From VBCG01 sp044226535 (GTDB taxonomy: Bacteria; Pseudomonadota; Gammaproteobacteria; Burkholderiales; Casimicrobiaceae), in assembly GCA_044226535.1 (NCBI GenBank), contig JBGAGT010000006.1, positions 62,001 to 126,000 on the forward strand: a stretch of 64,000 nucleotides of DNA, read 5' to 3'. This document shows, in pieces, positions 36,568-44,887 of the stretch (its first letter is position 1; every line of letters starts with the position of its first letter). The position numbers and the translations under genes were made by a program. The notes under the pieces are model-generated. The model was not told the origin of the DNA and did no database searches. It worked only from the letters and a program-made list of their open reading frames with translations.

Positions 36568-38049
36568 ATGTCGAAGGTCCATCCATGCGAGTCCCCGGCG
36601 TCATCCCCGCGCATGGCGTCATCCCCGCGTAAGCGGGGATCCGCGGCACTGCTGCGCCTGGGATCGGTCCTCGCGGTCCTCGCCATCGTCGGCACGACGG
36701 CGACCGGCGCGCTGGCGCAGGTCACCACGCGCCTCGTCACGGCGGGTGGGTCTGCGACCACCGCCACGGTGGTGCCCGGCGCCAGCACGTCGATCGACGT
36801 GCGCATCGACGCGCCGGCCACGCAGACCATCGGCGCGGCCTTCACGCTGTCGCAGACCGCCCCCGGCAGCAGCGGCTACATCAGCATCACGGGCCGCAGC
36901 TTCGCCGGCAGCATCTACGACGACACCGCCTCGGGCACGCCCGACGGCACGGTGCTCGCGCCGGCGGCGGCGCTGCTCGACCCCGACAGCGACGAGAACC
37001 TCGGCCGCAGCACCATCGGCCTCGCGGGGGCCGCCGCGGGCAGCAACCTGCTCGCGGTCAACCTCACGCTGACCGCCTCGGCCAGCACGCCGCTCGGCAC
37101 GTACACCATCCAGCCCACCGGCGGTGGCGCGTCGAGCGTCAGCGACACGGCGTTCAACGACTACGACATGAGCGGTGCGTCGTTCACGCTGGTGGTCGGG
37201 CAGACGCTGACGGTGGCCCGGTCGGGCGGCGGCACCGGCACGGTGACGGCGGACAGCGGCGCGATCAACTGCGGCGCGACCTGCTCCGACATCTACCCGG
37301 GCACTGTCGTGAACCTGACCGCCACGCCGGATGCGGGAAGCGTGTTCGTCGGCTGGACGGGCGCCTGCACCGGCACCGGACCCTGCGCGGTGACGGTCGA
37401 TGCCGCGAAGACCGTCAACGCGCAGTTCGAGCTCGCGCCGACGTTCTCGGTCACGGTGACCAAGGCGGGCCTGGGCAACGGCACGGTGACGAGCTCGCCC
37501 TCGGGCATCTCCTGCGGCGCGACCTGCAGCTCGGCCTTCGCGCAAAACGCCGTGGTGACGCTCACCGCGACGCCGGCCTCGGGCTCGGTGTTCATCGGTT
37601 GGAGCGGCGAAGGCTGCTCAGGAACGGGAACCTGCGTGGTGACCGTCGATGCCGCGAAGACCGTCAACGCCCAGTTCGACCTCGCGCCGACGTTCTCGGT
37701 CTCGGTGGGGCTGTCCGGATCGGGCAGCGGCACGGTGACGAGCACGCCCGCCGGCATCTCCTGCGGCGCCACCTGCAGCGCGTCCTTCGCGTCCGGCACC
37801 GTGGTCACGCTGACCGCGACCCCGGCGTCGGGCTCGACGTTCACCGGCTGGACCGGCTCGGGCTGCTCGGGAACGGGGACCTGCGTGGTGACGGTGACCG
37901 GCGCGCTGTCGGTGTCCGCGGCGTTCGCGGCGGTTACGCCGCCGCCGACTGCGGTGGTGCCGGTGCCCACGCTGGGCGAGACGGCGCTGCTGCTGCTGAT
38001 GCTGCTGGTGGCTGGCTTCGCCGTCCGCGACCTGCGCCGGCGCCGCTGA
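36568..38049 (+). CDS. Surface protein with three beta-repeat domains and IPTL-CTERM-type anchor
   Basis: The start at 36568 (MSKVHPCESP) with ACGGAG as ribosome-binding site; an open frame from 36514 lacks one. The signal peptide core is LGSVLAVLAIVGTT...ALAQ. The N-terminal 150 residues are cohesin-like in feel (TQTIGAAFTLSQ). Three repeats follow, GTVTSxPxGISCGATCSxxF...VTLTATPxxGSxFxGWxG (with paired Cys), as in InlB-B/Flg_new_2 domains. The C-terminus is VPTLGETALLLLML plus a hydrophobic span and DLRRRR: an IPTL-CTERM sorting signal. The basic n-region is coded by a dRS3-like repeat (36600-36642). Confidence 0.88.
   Translation: MSKVHPCESPASSPRMASSPRKRGSAALLRLGSVLAVLAIVGTTATGALAQVTTRLVTAGGSATTATVVPGASTSIDVRIDAPATQTIGAAFTLSQTAPGSSGYISITGRSFAGSIYDDTASGTPDGTVLAPAAALLDPDSDENLGRSTIGLAGAAAGSNLLAVNLTLTASASTPLGTYTIQPTGGGASSVSDTAFNDYDMSGASFTLVVGQTLTVARSGGGTGTVTADSGAINCGATCSDIYPGTVVNLTATPDAGSVFVGWTGACTGTGPCAVTVDAAKTVNAQFELAPTFSVTVTKAGLGNGTVTSSPSGISCGATCSSAFAQNAVVTLTATPASGSVFIGWSGEGCSGTGTCVVTVDAAKTVNAQFDLAPTFSVSVGLSGSGSGTVTSTPAGISCGATCSASFASGTVVTLTATPASGSTFTGWTGSGCSGTGTCVVTVTGALSVSAAFAAVTPPPTAVVPVPTLGETALLLLMLLVAGFAVRDLRRRR
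36600..36642. repeat. dRS3-like repeat within a signal-peptide coding region
   Basis: A half unit GTCATCCCCGCGCATGGC is followed by a complete CCCCGCGTAAGCGGGG hairpin, read in frame as SSPRMASSPRKRGS just before the hydrophobic signal core. Confidence 0.85.
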
Positions 38050-38058
38050 AGCCCAGCT

Positions 38059-38218
38059 GTCGTCCCCGCGCAAGCGGGGACCCAGTGAAAACGGCCGCGC
38101 AAGCGGCCGTTTTCTTTTCACCTGCGCGGTCATCCTCGCATTCGCGGGGATGACGGCGGTGGGTCCCCGCTTTCGCGGGGATGACGGCGCAGGGGTCCCC
38201 GCATTCGCGGGGATGACC
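38059..38218. repeat. Cluster of dRS3-like repeats
   Basis: At least four copies of the GTCATCCCCGCG...CGCGGGGACCC type in both orientations (38059-38084, 38129-38150, 38160-38186, 38190-38218), between convergent genes. Confidence 0.85.
38087..38118 (+). terminator. Intrinsic terminator (possibly bidirectional) after IPTL-CTERM gene
   Basis: A perfect 12-bp stem GAAAACGGCCGC / GCGGCCGTTTTC with loop GCAA, then TTTTC. The A-run on the 5' side would serve the convergent gene also. Confidence 0.85.
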
Positions 38219-38226
38219 CCACGCGC

Positions 38227-39129
38227 TCAGCCGCCCAGGTGCTCCTTGAAGAACGCCAGCGTGCGCTCCCAGGCGAGCTTGGCGGCGGCCTCGTCGTAGC
38301 GCGGCGTGGTGTCGTTGTGGAAGCCGTGGTTGGCGTTGGGGTAAACGTACTCGGCGTACTTCACGTGGTTGGCCTCGAGCGCCTGCTTCCACGCCGGCCA
38401 GCCGGCGTTGACCCGCTCGTCGAGCCCGCCGTAGTGGATGAGCAGCGGTGCCTTGATCTTCGCGGTGTCGGCGGCCGAGGGCTGCGCGCCGTAGAAGGGC
38501 ACGCCTGCGGCGAGGTCGGGCGCACGCACGGCGAGCGTATTGACCATGCCGCCGCCGAAGCAGAAGCCCACCGCGCCAACCTTGCCCGGCACGACGTCGG
38601 GACGGCTTTTCACGTAGGCGTACGCGGCCATCAGGTCCTCGGTGCGCTTGGCGGGGTCGAGCTTGGAAAAGAGCTCGGCCGCCTTCTCCTCGGTGCCGGG
38701 ATAGCCGCCCACCGGGGACAGCGCGTCGGGGGCGAAGGCCACGTAGCCCGCGACCGCGAGCCTGCGTGCGACGTCCTCGATGTAGGGGTTGAGGCCGCGA
38801 TTCTCGTGGTAGACGATCACCGCCGGCCGCTTGTGCCCGGCGTCGGTGCCCTTGGGCATCGCCAGGTAGCCCTTGACCGTGCCCGAGCCCGCGGGCGAGG
38901 GGTACTCGACCCGCTCGGTGATGACGATTCGCCGGTCGTCCTTCGCCACCTGGTTCGCCCAGGCGTAGTTGGGCGTCAGCGCCTCGAGCATGGCCGCGGC
39001 CGTGAAGCCGCCGACGGCGTAGCGGCTCGCGCGGTCGAGGAAGGCGCGGCGGTCCATGTGCCCGTGGATGTAGCCGTCGAACAGCTTGAGCACTTCGGGG
39101 GGGAAATCACTGATCTTGCGACGTTCCAT
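38227..39129 (-). CDS. Dienelactone hydrolase-family protein
   Basis: A 300-residue alpha/beta hydrolase with the DLH triad: Cys190 in VGFCFGGGMVN, Asp237 in GGLDERV and His268 in PNANHGF. It begins MERRKISDFPPEVLKLFDGYIHGHMDRRAFLDRAS: RRAFLDRAS plus a weak hydrophobic stretch resembles a Tat signal, as in the YghX-like subgroup. The substrate is unknown. Confidence 0.88.
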   Translation of the reverse strand: MERRKISDFPPEVLKLFDGYIHGHMDRRAFLDRASRYAVGGFTAAAMLEALTPNYAWANQVAKDDRRIVITERVEYPSPAGSGTVKGYLAMPKGTDAGHKRPAVIVYHENRGLNPYIEDVARRLAVAGYVAFAPDALSPVGGYPGTEEKAAELFSKLDPAKRTEDLMAAYAYVKSRPDVVPGKVGAVGFCFGGGMVNTLAVRAPDLAAGVPFYGAQPSAADTAKIKAPLLIHYGGLDERVNAGWPAWKQALEANHVKYAEYVYPNANHGFHNDTTPRYDEAAAKLAWERTLAFFKEHLGG

Positions 39130-39196
39130 GCGAGTCCGGCCTCCGGTTGTTGCCATGCGCTGGAAGGATGACCGCGCACGGCGGTGATGGTTCGCT

Positions 39197-40381
39197 ATGA
39201 TGCCCCGCATGATCGTACATTCCCTGCTGCGGCGCCGCGACGGCCATCATGCGCGGGTGACCAACGAGGAGCTGTTCTTCGACCTGGTTTACGCCTTCGC
39301 GGTCACCCAGCTCTCCCACCACCTGCTGCACGACCTCTCGCCTCACGGCGTGCTCGAGGCGCTGGTGCTGTGGTTCGCGGTGTGGCTGGGCTGGCAGTAC
39401 ATGGCCTGGTTCACCAACTGGTTCGATCCCGAGCGCCCCGTGGTGCGCGCGCTGGTGTTCGCGACCATGCTGCTCGCGCTCTTGATGTCCTCGGCCATCC
39501 CGCAGGCCTTCGGTGAGCGCGGCCTCGTGTTCGCGCTGGCCTACGTCGCCATGCAGGTGGGGCGCTCGGTGTTCGCCGTGTTGGCGCTGGGGCGCGGCCA
39601 CGCGCTCTACGACAACTACCGCCGCATCCTCGGCTGGCTGTGCATCTCGGCGGTACTGTGGATCGCCGGCGGGCTCGCGGCCGACCCGGGCACCCGCATC
39701 GCCTGGTGGATCGCGGCCATCGCCTGCGAATACCTGTCGCCGATGATCGGCTTCGCGCTGCCCGTGCTCGGGCGCTCGCTCCCCTCGCGCGACTGGACCA
39801 TCGAGGGCGGGCACATGGCCGAGCGCTGCCAGCTCTTCACCATCGTCGCCATCGGCGAGGCGCTGCTCGCCACCGGCGGGCAGTTCTCCGCGGCCGGGCA
39901 CTGGGACGCCACGCTCGGCTCGGCGCTGATGGCCTGCCTCCTCGGCACCGCGGCGCTGTGGTGGCTGTACTTCGGCACGGCCAGCCGCGACGCCACCGAG
40001 GCCATCACCCGCGCCGAAGATCCCGGCCGCGTGGGAGCCTGGTTCAACTATGTGCACGCCATCCTGGTGGCGGGCATCATCGTCTCGGCGGTGGGCAACG
40101 ACCTCGTGCTCGAGCACCCCCACCGCGGGCTGGAGATGCGCGAAGTGGCGGTGCTGGTGGCGGGGCCCGCGATCTATCTCCTGGGCTCCGCCATCTACAA
40201 GGCCATCGTCTACGGCCGCGTGCCCACCTCGCATGTCGCCGGCGCGCTGGCGCTGGCCGTGCTCGTGCCCGTGGGCCGCTCGGCCACGCTGCTCGCCATG
40301 GGCTGGCTCACCACGCTGGTGCTGCTGGTGGTGTGCGTGTGGAACCGGGCGGCGCTGAAGCGGCGCCGCGCGCGGGCCTAG
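39197..40381 (+). CDS. LtrA-family membrane protein (low-temperature requirement A)
   Basis: A 394-residue, multi-span membrane protein with the LtrA pattern: VTNEELFFDLVYAFAVTQLSHHLL near the N-terminus, WFTNWFDPERPVVRALVF, HMAERCQLFTIVAIGEALLATGG and GAWFNYVHAILVAGIIVSAVGNDL. The function of the family is unsettled. Start codons at 39197 (ATGATG) or 39209 are both possible. Divergent from the dienelactone hydrolase gene. Confidence 0.87.
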   Translation: MMPRMIVHSLLRRRDGHHARVTNEELFFDLVYAFAVTQLSHHLLHDLSPHGVLEALVLWFAVWLGWQYMAWFTNWFDPERPVVRALVFATMLLALLMSSAIPQAFGERGLVFALAYVAMQVGRSVFAVLALGRGHALYDNYRRILGWLCISAVLWIAGGLAADPGTRIAWWIAAIACEYLSPMIGFALPVLGRSLPSRDWTIEGGHMAERCQLFTIVAIGEALLATGGQFSAAGHWDATLGSALMACLLGTAALWWLYFGTASRDATEAITRAEDPGRVGAWFNYVHAILVAGIIVSAVGNDLVLEHPHRGLEMREVAVLVAGPAIYLLGSAIYKAIVYGRVPTSHVAGALALAVLVPVGRSATLLAMGWLTTLVLLVVCVWNRAALKRRRARA

Positions 40382-40385
40382 CCGG

Positions 40386-40414
40386 GCAACAAAAAGCCGC
40401 CCCGGGGGGCGGCT
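40386..40414 (-). terminator. Intrinsic terminator for the minus-strand 75-aa gene
   Basis: On the minus strand the stem AGCCGCCC / GGGCGGCT (40395-40402 with 40407-40414) is followed by TTTTTGTTG. Confidence 0.8.
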
Positions 40415-40474
40415 GCCGGCTCGGGTCCCGCGCTCGGCGGGACCGGTCGAGCGAGTGTCGCTTGCGGCTCGCGC

Positions 40475-40702
40475 TTACGTCTTCTCGGGCGCCTTCGGTG
40501 CCGCGAGGCCGGTGCGGGCGGTGGCAGCCGGCGCGACCGGCGCCTTCAGCGCCTGCGTCGACGTCGAGGCCTGCGCCACCTTGGCGATAGGGGCGACCTT
40601 GTTGGTGACGGCCGCGTCCTTTTCGGACATCGGCGCCATGTCGCACGCGACGGCGGTCCCGAAGGAGCCGGCGAGCGCGGCCAGGACGAGCAGGTGTTTC
40701 AT
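40475..40702 (-). CDS. Small exported protein, 75 aa
   Basis: The start at 40702 has AAAGGAGCACTCCC. A signal peptide (MKHLLVLAALAGSFGTAVA) is followed directly by Cys-Asp-Met-Ala-Pro-Met; the Met/Asp pair near the new N-terminus could bind metal but is too short to call. The rest is Ala/Pro/Thr/Lys-rich and unstructured. Not recognised. Confidence 0.6.
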   Translation of the reverse strand: MKHLLVLAALAGSFGTAVACDMAPMSEKDAAVTNKVAPIAKVAQASTSTQALKAPVAPAATARTGLAAPKAPEKT

Positions 40703-40735
40703 GGGAGTGCTCCTTTCTCGCGCGTACGCGAGCAC

Positions 40736-41593
40736 CTATGCTGCGCCTGCCGGCGGCCCTTGTCGAGCGGGGGCGAACAAGGCGTTGAGGTCGGCCCCGC
40801 GCGCGGCGTCGGCGAAGCCGTCGAAGCGACCCTCCTCGGCCAGCAGCGTCGCGGCGCGCATGAAGCCGCCCCAGGCCGCCCGCGCCAGCGCGCCGCCGAC
40901 GCTGACGCGCCGCACGCCCAGCGACGCGAGCTCGGCCACGGTGGCCGGCGTGGCGCTTCCCACCAGGTGGTTCACGGGCTTGGGCGCCACGGCATCGACG
41001 ATGGAGCGCACCTCGCGCGGGTCGCGCAGGCCTGGCGCGTACAGGCAGTCGGCGCCGGCGTTGGCGTAGGCGCGCAGGCGGCGGATGGTTTCGTGCAGGT
41101 CGGGCTTGCCGACGAAGAACCCCTCGGAGCGGCCGACCAGCAGCGTGTCGCCGCCGGCGGCGTCGATGGCGCGGCGCGCGGCGCGCATGCGCTCGACCGC
41201 GACGTCGAGGTCGAACAGCGGGTGCACGGCGTCGCCGGTCGAGTCCTCGATGGAGAGCCCCGCCACGCCGGTGGAGACGGCGAGCCGCACGCTCTCCGCG
41301 ACACCCGCGGCGTCGGTGGCGAAGCCGCTTTCGAAGTCGGCGTTGACGGGCAGGTCGGTGGCCTCGACCATCTCCGCGAGGTGCGCGAGCGCCATGTCGC
41401 GCGTGATGCCGTTGTCGGGCCGGGCCCGCGACCACGCGAATCCCGAGCTGGTGGTCGCCAGCGCCTTGAAGCCCAGCGACGCGAGGTAGCGCGCGCTGCC
41501 GACGTCCCAGGGATTGGGAATGACGAAGCATCCGTCGCGATGCAGCGCACGGAAGGCGCGGCGGCGCTCGGCGATGGAGGGGCGCGCATTCAT
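40736..41593 (-). CDS. Isocitrate lyase/PEP mutase-family protein
   Basis: A 285-residue TIM-barrel protein of the COG2513 type: CFVIPNPWDVGSARYLASLGFKALATTSSGFAWS, PVNADFESGFA, GLSIEDSTGD and VGRSEGFF. Some residues of the C-C bond lyase (KKCG) signature are replaced, as is common in this PEP-mutase-like subgroup; the reaction is unknown. Confidence 0.85.
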   Translation of the reverse strand: MNARPSIAERRRAFRALHRDGCFVIPNPWDVGSARYLASLGFKALATTSSGFAWSRARPDNGITRDMALAHLAEMVEATDLPVNADFESGFATDAAGVAESVRLAVSTGVAGLSIEDSTGDAVHPLFDLDVAVERMRAARRAIDAAGGDTLLVGRSEGFFVGKPDLHETIRRLRAYANAGADCLYAPGLRDPREVRSIVDAVAPKPVNHLVGSATPATVAELASLGVRRVSVGGALARAAWGGFMRAATLLAEEGRFDGFADAARGADLNALFAPARQGPPAGAA

Positions 41594-41742
41594 GACGGGG
41601 CCTCGCGTGGTACGTCGGGGCCGCTACGATAGCACCCGGGTACAATGCGCGCCTCGAGCCGCGCCGGCGATCCCGGCAACGCGACCCACGCCGCCCCTCC
41701 GCGTTGCCCTCGCCACCCGCTCCGCGACGCTTCCCCGCAGGC

Positions 41743-43110
41743 ATGCATGCATCGCGCGCCGCGCTGCTGCAGGGCTCGCTTTGGCGCGCGTTCCTGATCT
41801 TCCTCGGCCCGATGCTGCTGGCCAACGTGCTGCAGTCGCTGTCGGGCACGTTCAACAACGTGTTCATCGGGCAGATGCTCGGCACGCGCGCGCTGGCTGC
41901 GGTGGCGGCGGTGTTCCCGATCGTGTTCTTCCTGATCTCGCTGGTCATCGGCATCGGCGCGGGCGCGTCGGTGCTGATCGGGCAGGCCTGGGGTGCGCGC
42001 GAGACGCACAAGGTGAAGGCCATCGCCGGCACCGCGCTGGCGCTGGGGCTTTTGCTCGGCGTCGCCATCGCGTTGTTCGGCGGCACGTTCACCGAGGGAC
42101 TCCTCGCCGCGCTGCGCACGCCCGAATCGATCCACGACGACGCGGTGCGCTACGCGCGGCTGATGATGCTGTCGATGCCGGTGCTGCTGGTGTTCATCCT
42201 CGCCACCCAGCTCATGCGCGGCGTGGGCGACACCGTCACGCCGCTGTACGCGCTGATCCTGTCGACCATCGTGTCGGCGGCTCTGACGCCGGCCTTCATC
42301 AAGGGGACGTTCGGCCTGCCGAAGCTCGGCGTGGTGTCGGCGGCGATGGCTTCGATCATCTCCTTCGTGGTCGCGCTCGCGTTCATGGCGTGGTGGATGC
42401 GCCGCAAGCGGCATCCGCTCGCCCCCGACCGCGAGCTCCTGCGCGACCTGCGCGTCGATCCCGCGCTGCTCAAGCTGGTGGTGAAGATCGGCCTGCCCAC
42501 GGGCATGCAGGTCATCATCATGTCGCTGGCCGAGATCGCGCTGCTGGCGCTGGTCAACGGCTTCGGCCCCGACGCCACCGCCGCCTACGGCGCGGTGAAC
42601 CAGGTCGTCAACTACGCGCAGTTCCCCGCGATATCCGTCGCCATCACCGCGTCGATCCTCGGCGCGCAGATGATCGGCGCGGGGCGCGCCGAGCGGCTGG
42701 GCGAGATCACCCGCACCGGCATCATCCTCAACCTCGCCATGACCGGCGGGCTGGTGCTGCTGGGGTACCTCTTCTCGCGGATGTTGCTCGGCCTCTTCAT
42801 CACCGACGCGCCGGTGATCGAGACCGCGCAGAAGCTGCTGCACATCATGCTGTGGAGCACGATCGTATACGGCTGCGCCGCCGTGCTGTCGGGGGTGATG
42901 CGCGCCTCGGGCGTGGTGCTGGTGCCGGTGGCGATCGCCGTGCTGTGCATCGTCGCGATCGAGCTGCCGGCGGCGTACCTGCTGTCGCAACGCTACGGCC
43001 TCGACGGCGTATGGATGTCCTATCCCATCGCCTTCACCGCGATGCTGGTGTTCCAGGCGCTGTACTACCGCCTGGTGTGGAAGAAGAAGAAGATCACCCG
43101 CATCGTCTAG
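41743..43110 (+). CDS. MATE-family multidrug efflux pump
   Basis: A 455-residue, 12-span membrane protein. Hallmarks: LLANVLQSLSGTFNNVFIGQMLG in the first span, GAGASVLIGQAWGARE, LMRGVGDTVTPLYALI and the second repeat AYGAVNQVVNYAQFPAISVA. It exports cationic drugs in exchange for Na+ or H+. The ATG at 41743 (MHASRAALLQGSLWRAFLI) is preferred; a TTG at 41704 would add 13 Pro/Arg-rich residues. Confidence 0.92.
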   Translation: MHASRAALLQGSLWRAFLIFLGPMLLANVLQSLSGTFNNVFIGQMLGTRALAAVAAVFPIVFFLISLVIGIGAGASVLIGQAWGARETHKVKAIAGTALALGLLLGVAIALFGGTFTEGLLAALRTPESIHDDAVRYARLMMLSMPVLLVFILATQLMRGVGDTVTPLYALILSTIVSAALTPAFIKGTFGLPKLGVVSAAMASIISFVVALAFMAWWMRRKRHPLAPDRELLRDLRVDPALLKLVVKIGLPTGMQVIIMSLAEIALLALVNGFGPDATAAYGAVNQVVNYAQFPAISVAITASILGAQMIGAGRAERLGEITRTGIILNLAMTGGLVLLGYLFSRMLLGLFITDAPVIETAQKLLHIMLWSTIVYGCAAVLSGVMRASGVVLVPVAIAVLCIVAIELPAAYLLSQRYGLDGVWMSYPIAFTAMLVFQALYYRLVWKKKKITRIV

Positions 43111-43112
43111 CC

Positions 43113-43169
43113 GTCATCCCCGCGAGCGCCTGCCCTCGAGTGTCGTAATCGAGGGCGGGGACCCATGCC
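43113..43169 (+). repeat. Long dRS3-like element with inner hairpin, left copy
   Basis: Starts GTCATCCCCGCGAG, contains the inner hairpin CCCTCGA-GTGTCGTAA-TCGAGGG (7-bp stem, 9-nt loop) and ends ACCCATGCC. It is nearly identical, in opposite orientation, to 43679-43729. Confidence 0.9.
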
Positions 43170-43211
43170 GCCGAACACCGGAAGGGCGGGGCGTTCGCCC
43201 CGCCGGGACCC

Positions 43212-43544
43212 TCAGGCCTTCACATGAATCGGGGTGCAGTCGCAGCTCGCGGCGCCCGGGCCGACGCAGATGCAGACCGAGCCCGATTCGTCCTGCTTGA
43301 AGGTGCATACGCAGCCCGGCGCGCCCCCGTCGGCCTCGATCTCCTTGCCGTTGCGCGGAAACGTGATATGCACGCTGACGGGGATCACGACCTCGACCTC
43401 GTCCTTCCTGGCGCGCTTTCCCGATGCGAGGTTGAACCGCGCCTGCGCGACCGCGGTTTGCATGACGAGTTTCTGGACGGCGCTGCCCCAATTCCGCCCC
43501 AAGGGCATCACTTCGCGAACACGCTTGACTCGTGCAGTGGCCAT
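43212..43544 (-). CDS. Cys-rich hypothetical protein, 110 aa
   Basis: A small soluble protein. The N-terminal half is basic and helical (VREVMPLGRNWGSAVQKLVMQTA); the C-terminal 35 residues hold six Cys in the pattern GCVCTFKQDESGSVCICV...CDCTP, which suggests a metal site or disulfide cluster. I do not recognise it. The gene is enclosed by a pair of inverted 52-57 bp repeats (43113-43169 and 43679-43729). Confidence 0.6.
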   Translation of the reverse strand: MATARVKRVREVMPLGRNWGSAVQKLVMQTAVAQARFNLASGKRARKDEVEVVIPVSVHITFPRNGKEIEADGGAPGCVCTFKQDESGSVCICVGPGAASCDCTPIHVKA

Positions 43545-43678
43545 GACACCTCCCTGATCGTCGAACGTCGCTTCGATTCGGGATGCGTGGAAATGACCGC
43601 GCGGCTCCCGGCGGTGACCCCGCCCCGAATGGCCGGGGCTACCTGCGCGGACGATGGTACGCCCGCGGGGATGCCAAA

Positions 43679-43729
43679 GGCATGGGTCCCTCGATTACGA
43701 CACTCGAGGGCAGGCCCTCGCGGGATGAC
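43679..43729 (-). repeat. Long dRS3-like element with inner hairpin, right copy (inverted)
   Basis: The reverse complement reads GTCATCCCGCGAGGGCCTGC followed by the same CCCTCGA...TCGAGGG hairpin and ACCCATGCC; it lacks six bases (CGGGG plus one) present in the left copy. Confidence 0.9.
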
Positions 43730-43731
43730 CG

Positions 43732-44688
43732 TCAGAACCGCGTCGCGAAGGTCAGGCCGACGAAGGGCGCGGCCTTGAACTTGTCGCTGGCCACGCCGTC
43801 GCCGCCGGCGTCGTAGACGTCGATCTTGCCGCCGGTGAGGGCGCCCGCGTAGAAGTCGAAGCGCGAGCGCTGGTCGAGGCGATACGTCACGCGGCCGAAC
43901 ACCGGCACCTGGCGCAGCTGTGCGACGCCGCCCGGATAGGCGCCGTCGCGCGACAGGCGGATGCGCTCGGTGCGATAGGTCGCGCCGCCCGCGACCTCCC
44001 AGGGCGTGTCGAAGGCATAGACGAGCTCGGCGCCGCCGCCGCCCGTCGGGCCTGCGGGGAAGGGATTCTGCACGCGCCAGTGCGGGTCGATCTGCCAACT
44101 GATGATGGGCACCGGCAGGACCTGCGTCTTGCCCACGTTGCGGTACACGCCGGCGCCGAGGCCCAGCACGAGCTGCGGCGAGAACACGTGGGTGACGCTG
44201 ACCAGCGCCCCATACACCTCGCCGTCGCTGGCGCTCGCGCCATTGGCGTACGACCAGTCGATGGACGGCGAGACGCCGATCAGCCAGTCGGGCGCCGGGG
44301 CGTAGGTGAAGTCGAGCCCGACGCCGGGGCGCTGCACGCTCGACCACGGGCTCACGCCGCCGAACGCGCTGCGCTCGCCGCCGAAGCTCCAGTCCTCGTA
44401 GGTGTAGCGCAGCACGAGGCCCATGCGGAACTGCGGCGCGAGCTGGTACGAGAGGCTGCCGTTGGCGATGGCGGCGTTGAAGCTGACGTCGCCGCCCTTG
44501 TCGAGGTCGCTGCCGAAGTTGGCGACGCCGGTGAGCGCGGCCGAGCCGCCGAGCGTGCCGACGGGTTGCATTTGCGCGAAGGCCGGAAGGGCGGCGGCCG
44601 AGCAGGCCGCGGCGAACACCGGCAACGCGGCACGGCGGGCTGCGGCACGGCGCAGCGAACGAAGGGTCGATGGGGTCTTCATGGGCAT
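43732..44688 (-). CDS. Outer-membrane beta-barrel protein
   Basis: A 318-residue protein with a signal peptide (MPMKTPSTLRSLRRAAARRA...ALPAFAQ) and alternating amphipathic strands (FRMGLVLRYTYEDWSFGG, PGVGLDFTYAPAPDWLIGVS, GVYRNVGKTQVLPVPIISWQ) ending in the C-terminal barrel signature LTFATRF with terminal Phe. It resembles uncharacterised DUF-type porin/OmpW-like barrels; the solute is unknown. The start is 44688 or 44682. Confidence 0.82.
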   Translation of the reverse strand: MPMKTPSTLRSLRRAAARRAALPVFAAACSAAALPAFAQMQPVGTLGGSAALTGVANFGSDLDKGGDVSFNAAIANGSLSYQLAPQFRMGLVLRYTYEDWSFGGERSAFGGVSPWSSVQRPGVGLDFTYAPAPDWLIGVSPSIDWSYANGASASDGEVYGALVSVTHVFSPQLVLGLGAGVYRNVGKTQVLPVPIISWQIDPHWRVQNPFPAGPTGGGGAELVYAFDTPWEVAGGATYRTERIRLSRDGAYPGGVAQLRQVPVFGRVTYRLDQRSRFDFYAGALTGGKIDVYDAGGDGVASDKFKAAPFVGLTFATRF

Positions 44689-44800
44689 GGTTTCGGCAGG
44701 CTTTCCCGGCAGAGGTTCCGTCCGGTTGCCGCGACATCCGTGCGGTTGCCGCGACATCTCCGCATTCTAGCGTTTTCCGCGCCGTCTCCCCGAGGCGCGC

Positions 44801-44813
44801 GCAGTTAAACTGC
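44801..44813. promoter_or_regulatory. Small palindrome upstream of tlpA-like gene
   Basis: GCAGTT-A-AACTGC, a 6-bp perfect inverted repeat in the leader region 75 bp upstream of the thioredoxin-like gene; possible operator, no known factor. Confidence 0.3.
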
Positions 44814-44887
44814 ACGAGGGCCAGCGGAATGCTCCCCGCGCGCGCTGCAAGACAGGCGCGACGGCTCGAACACAAGGAGGCCTTGCC

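Noticed and set aside
32400..36845. A 1481-codon open frame on the minus strand opposite the subtilase
   Set aside because: It is antisense to a protein with a complete catalytic triad; its translation is Arg/Val/Asp/His-rich low-complexity text typical of the reverse frame of GC-rich genes.
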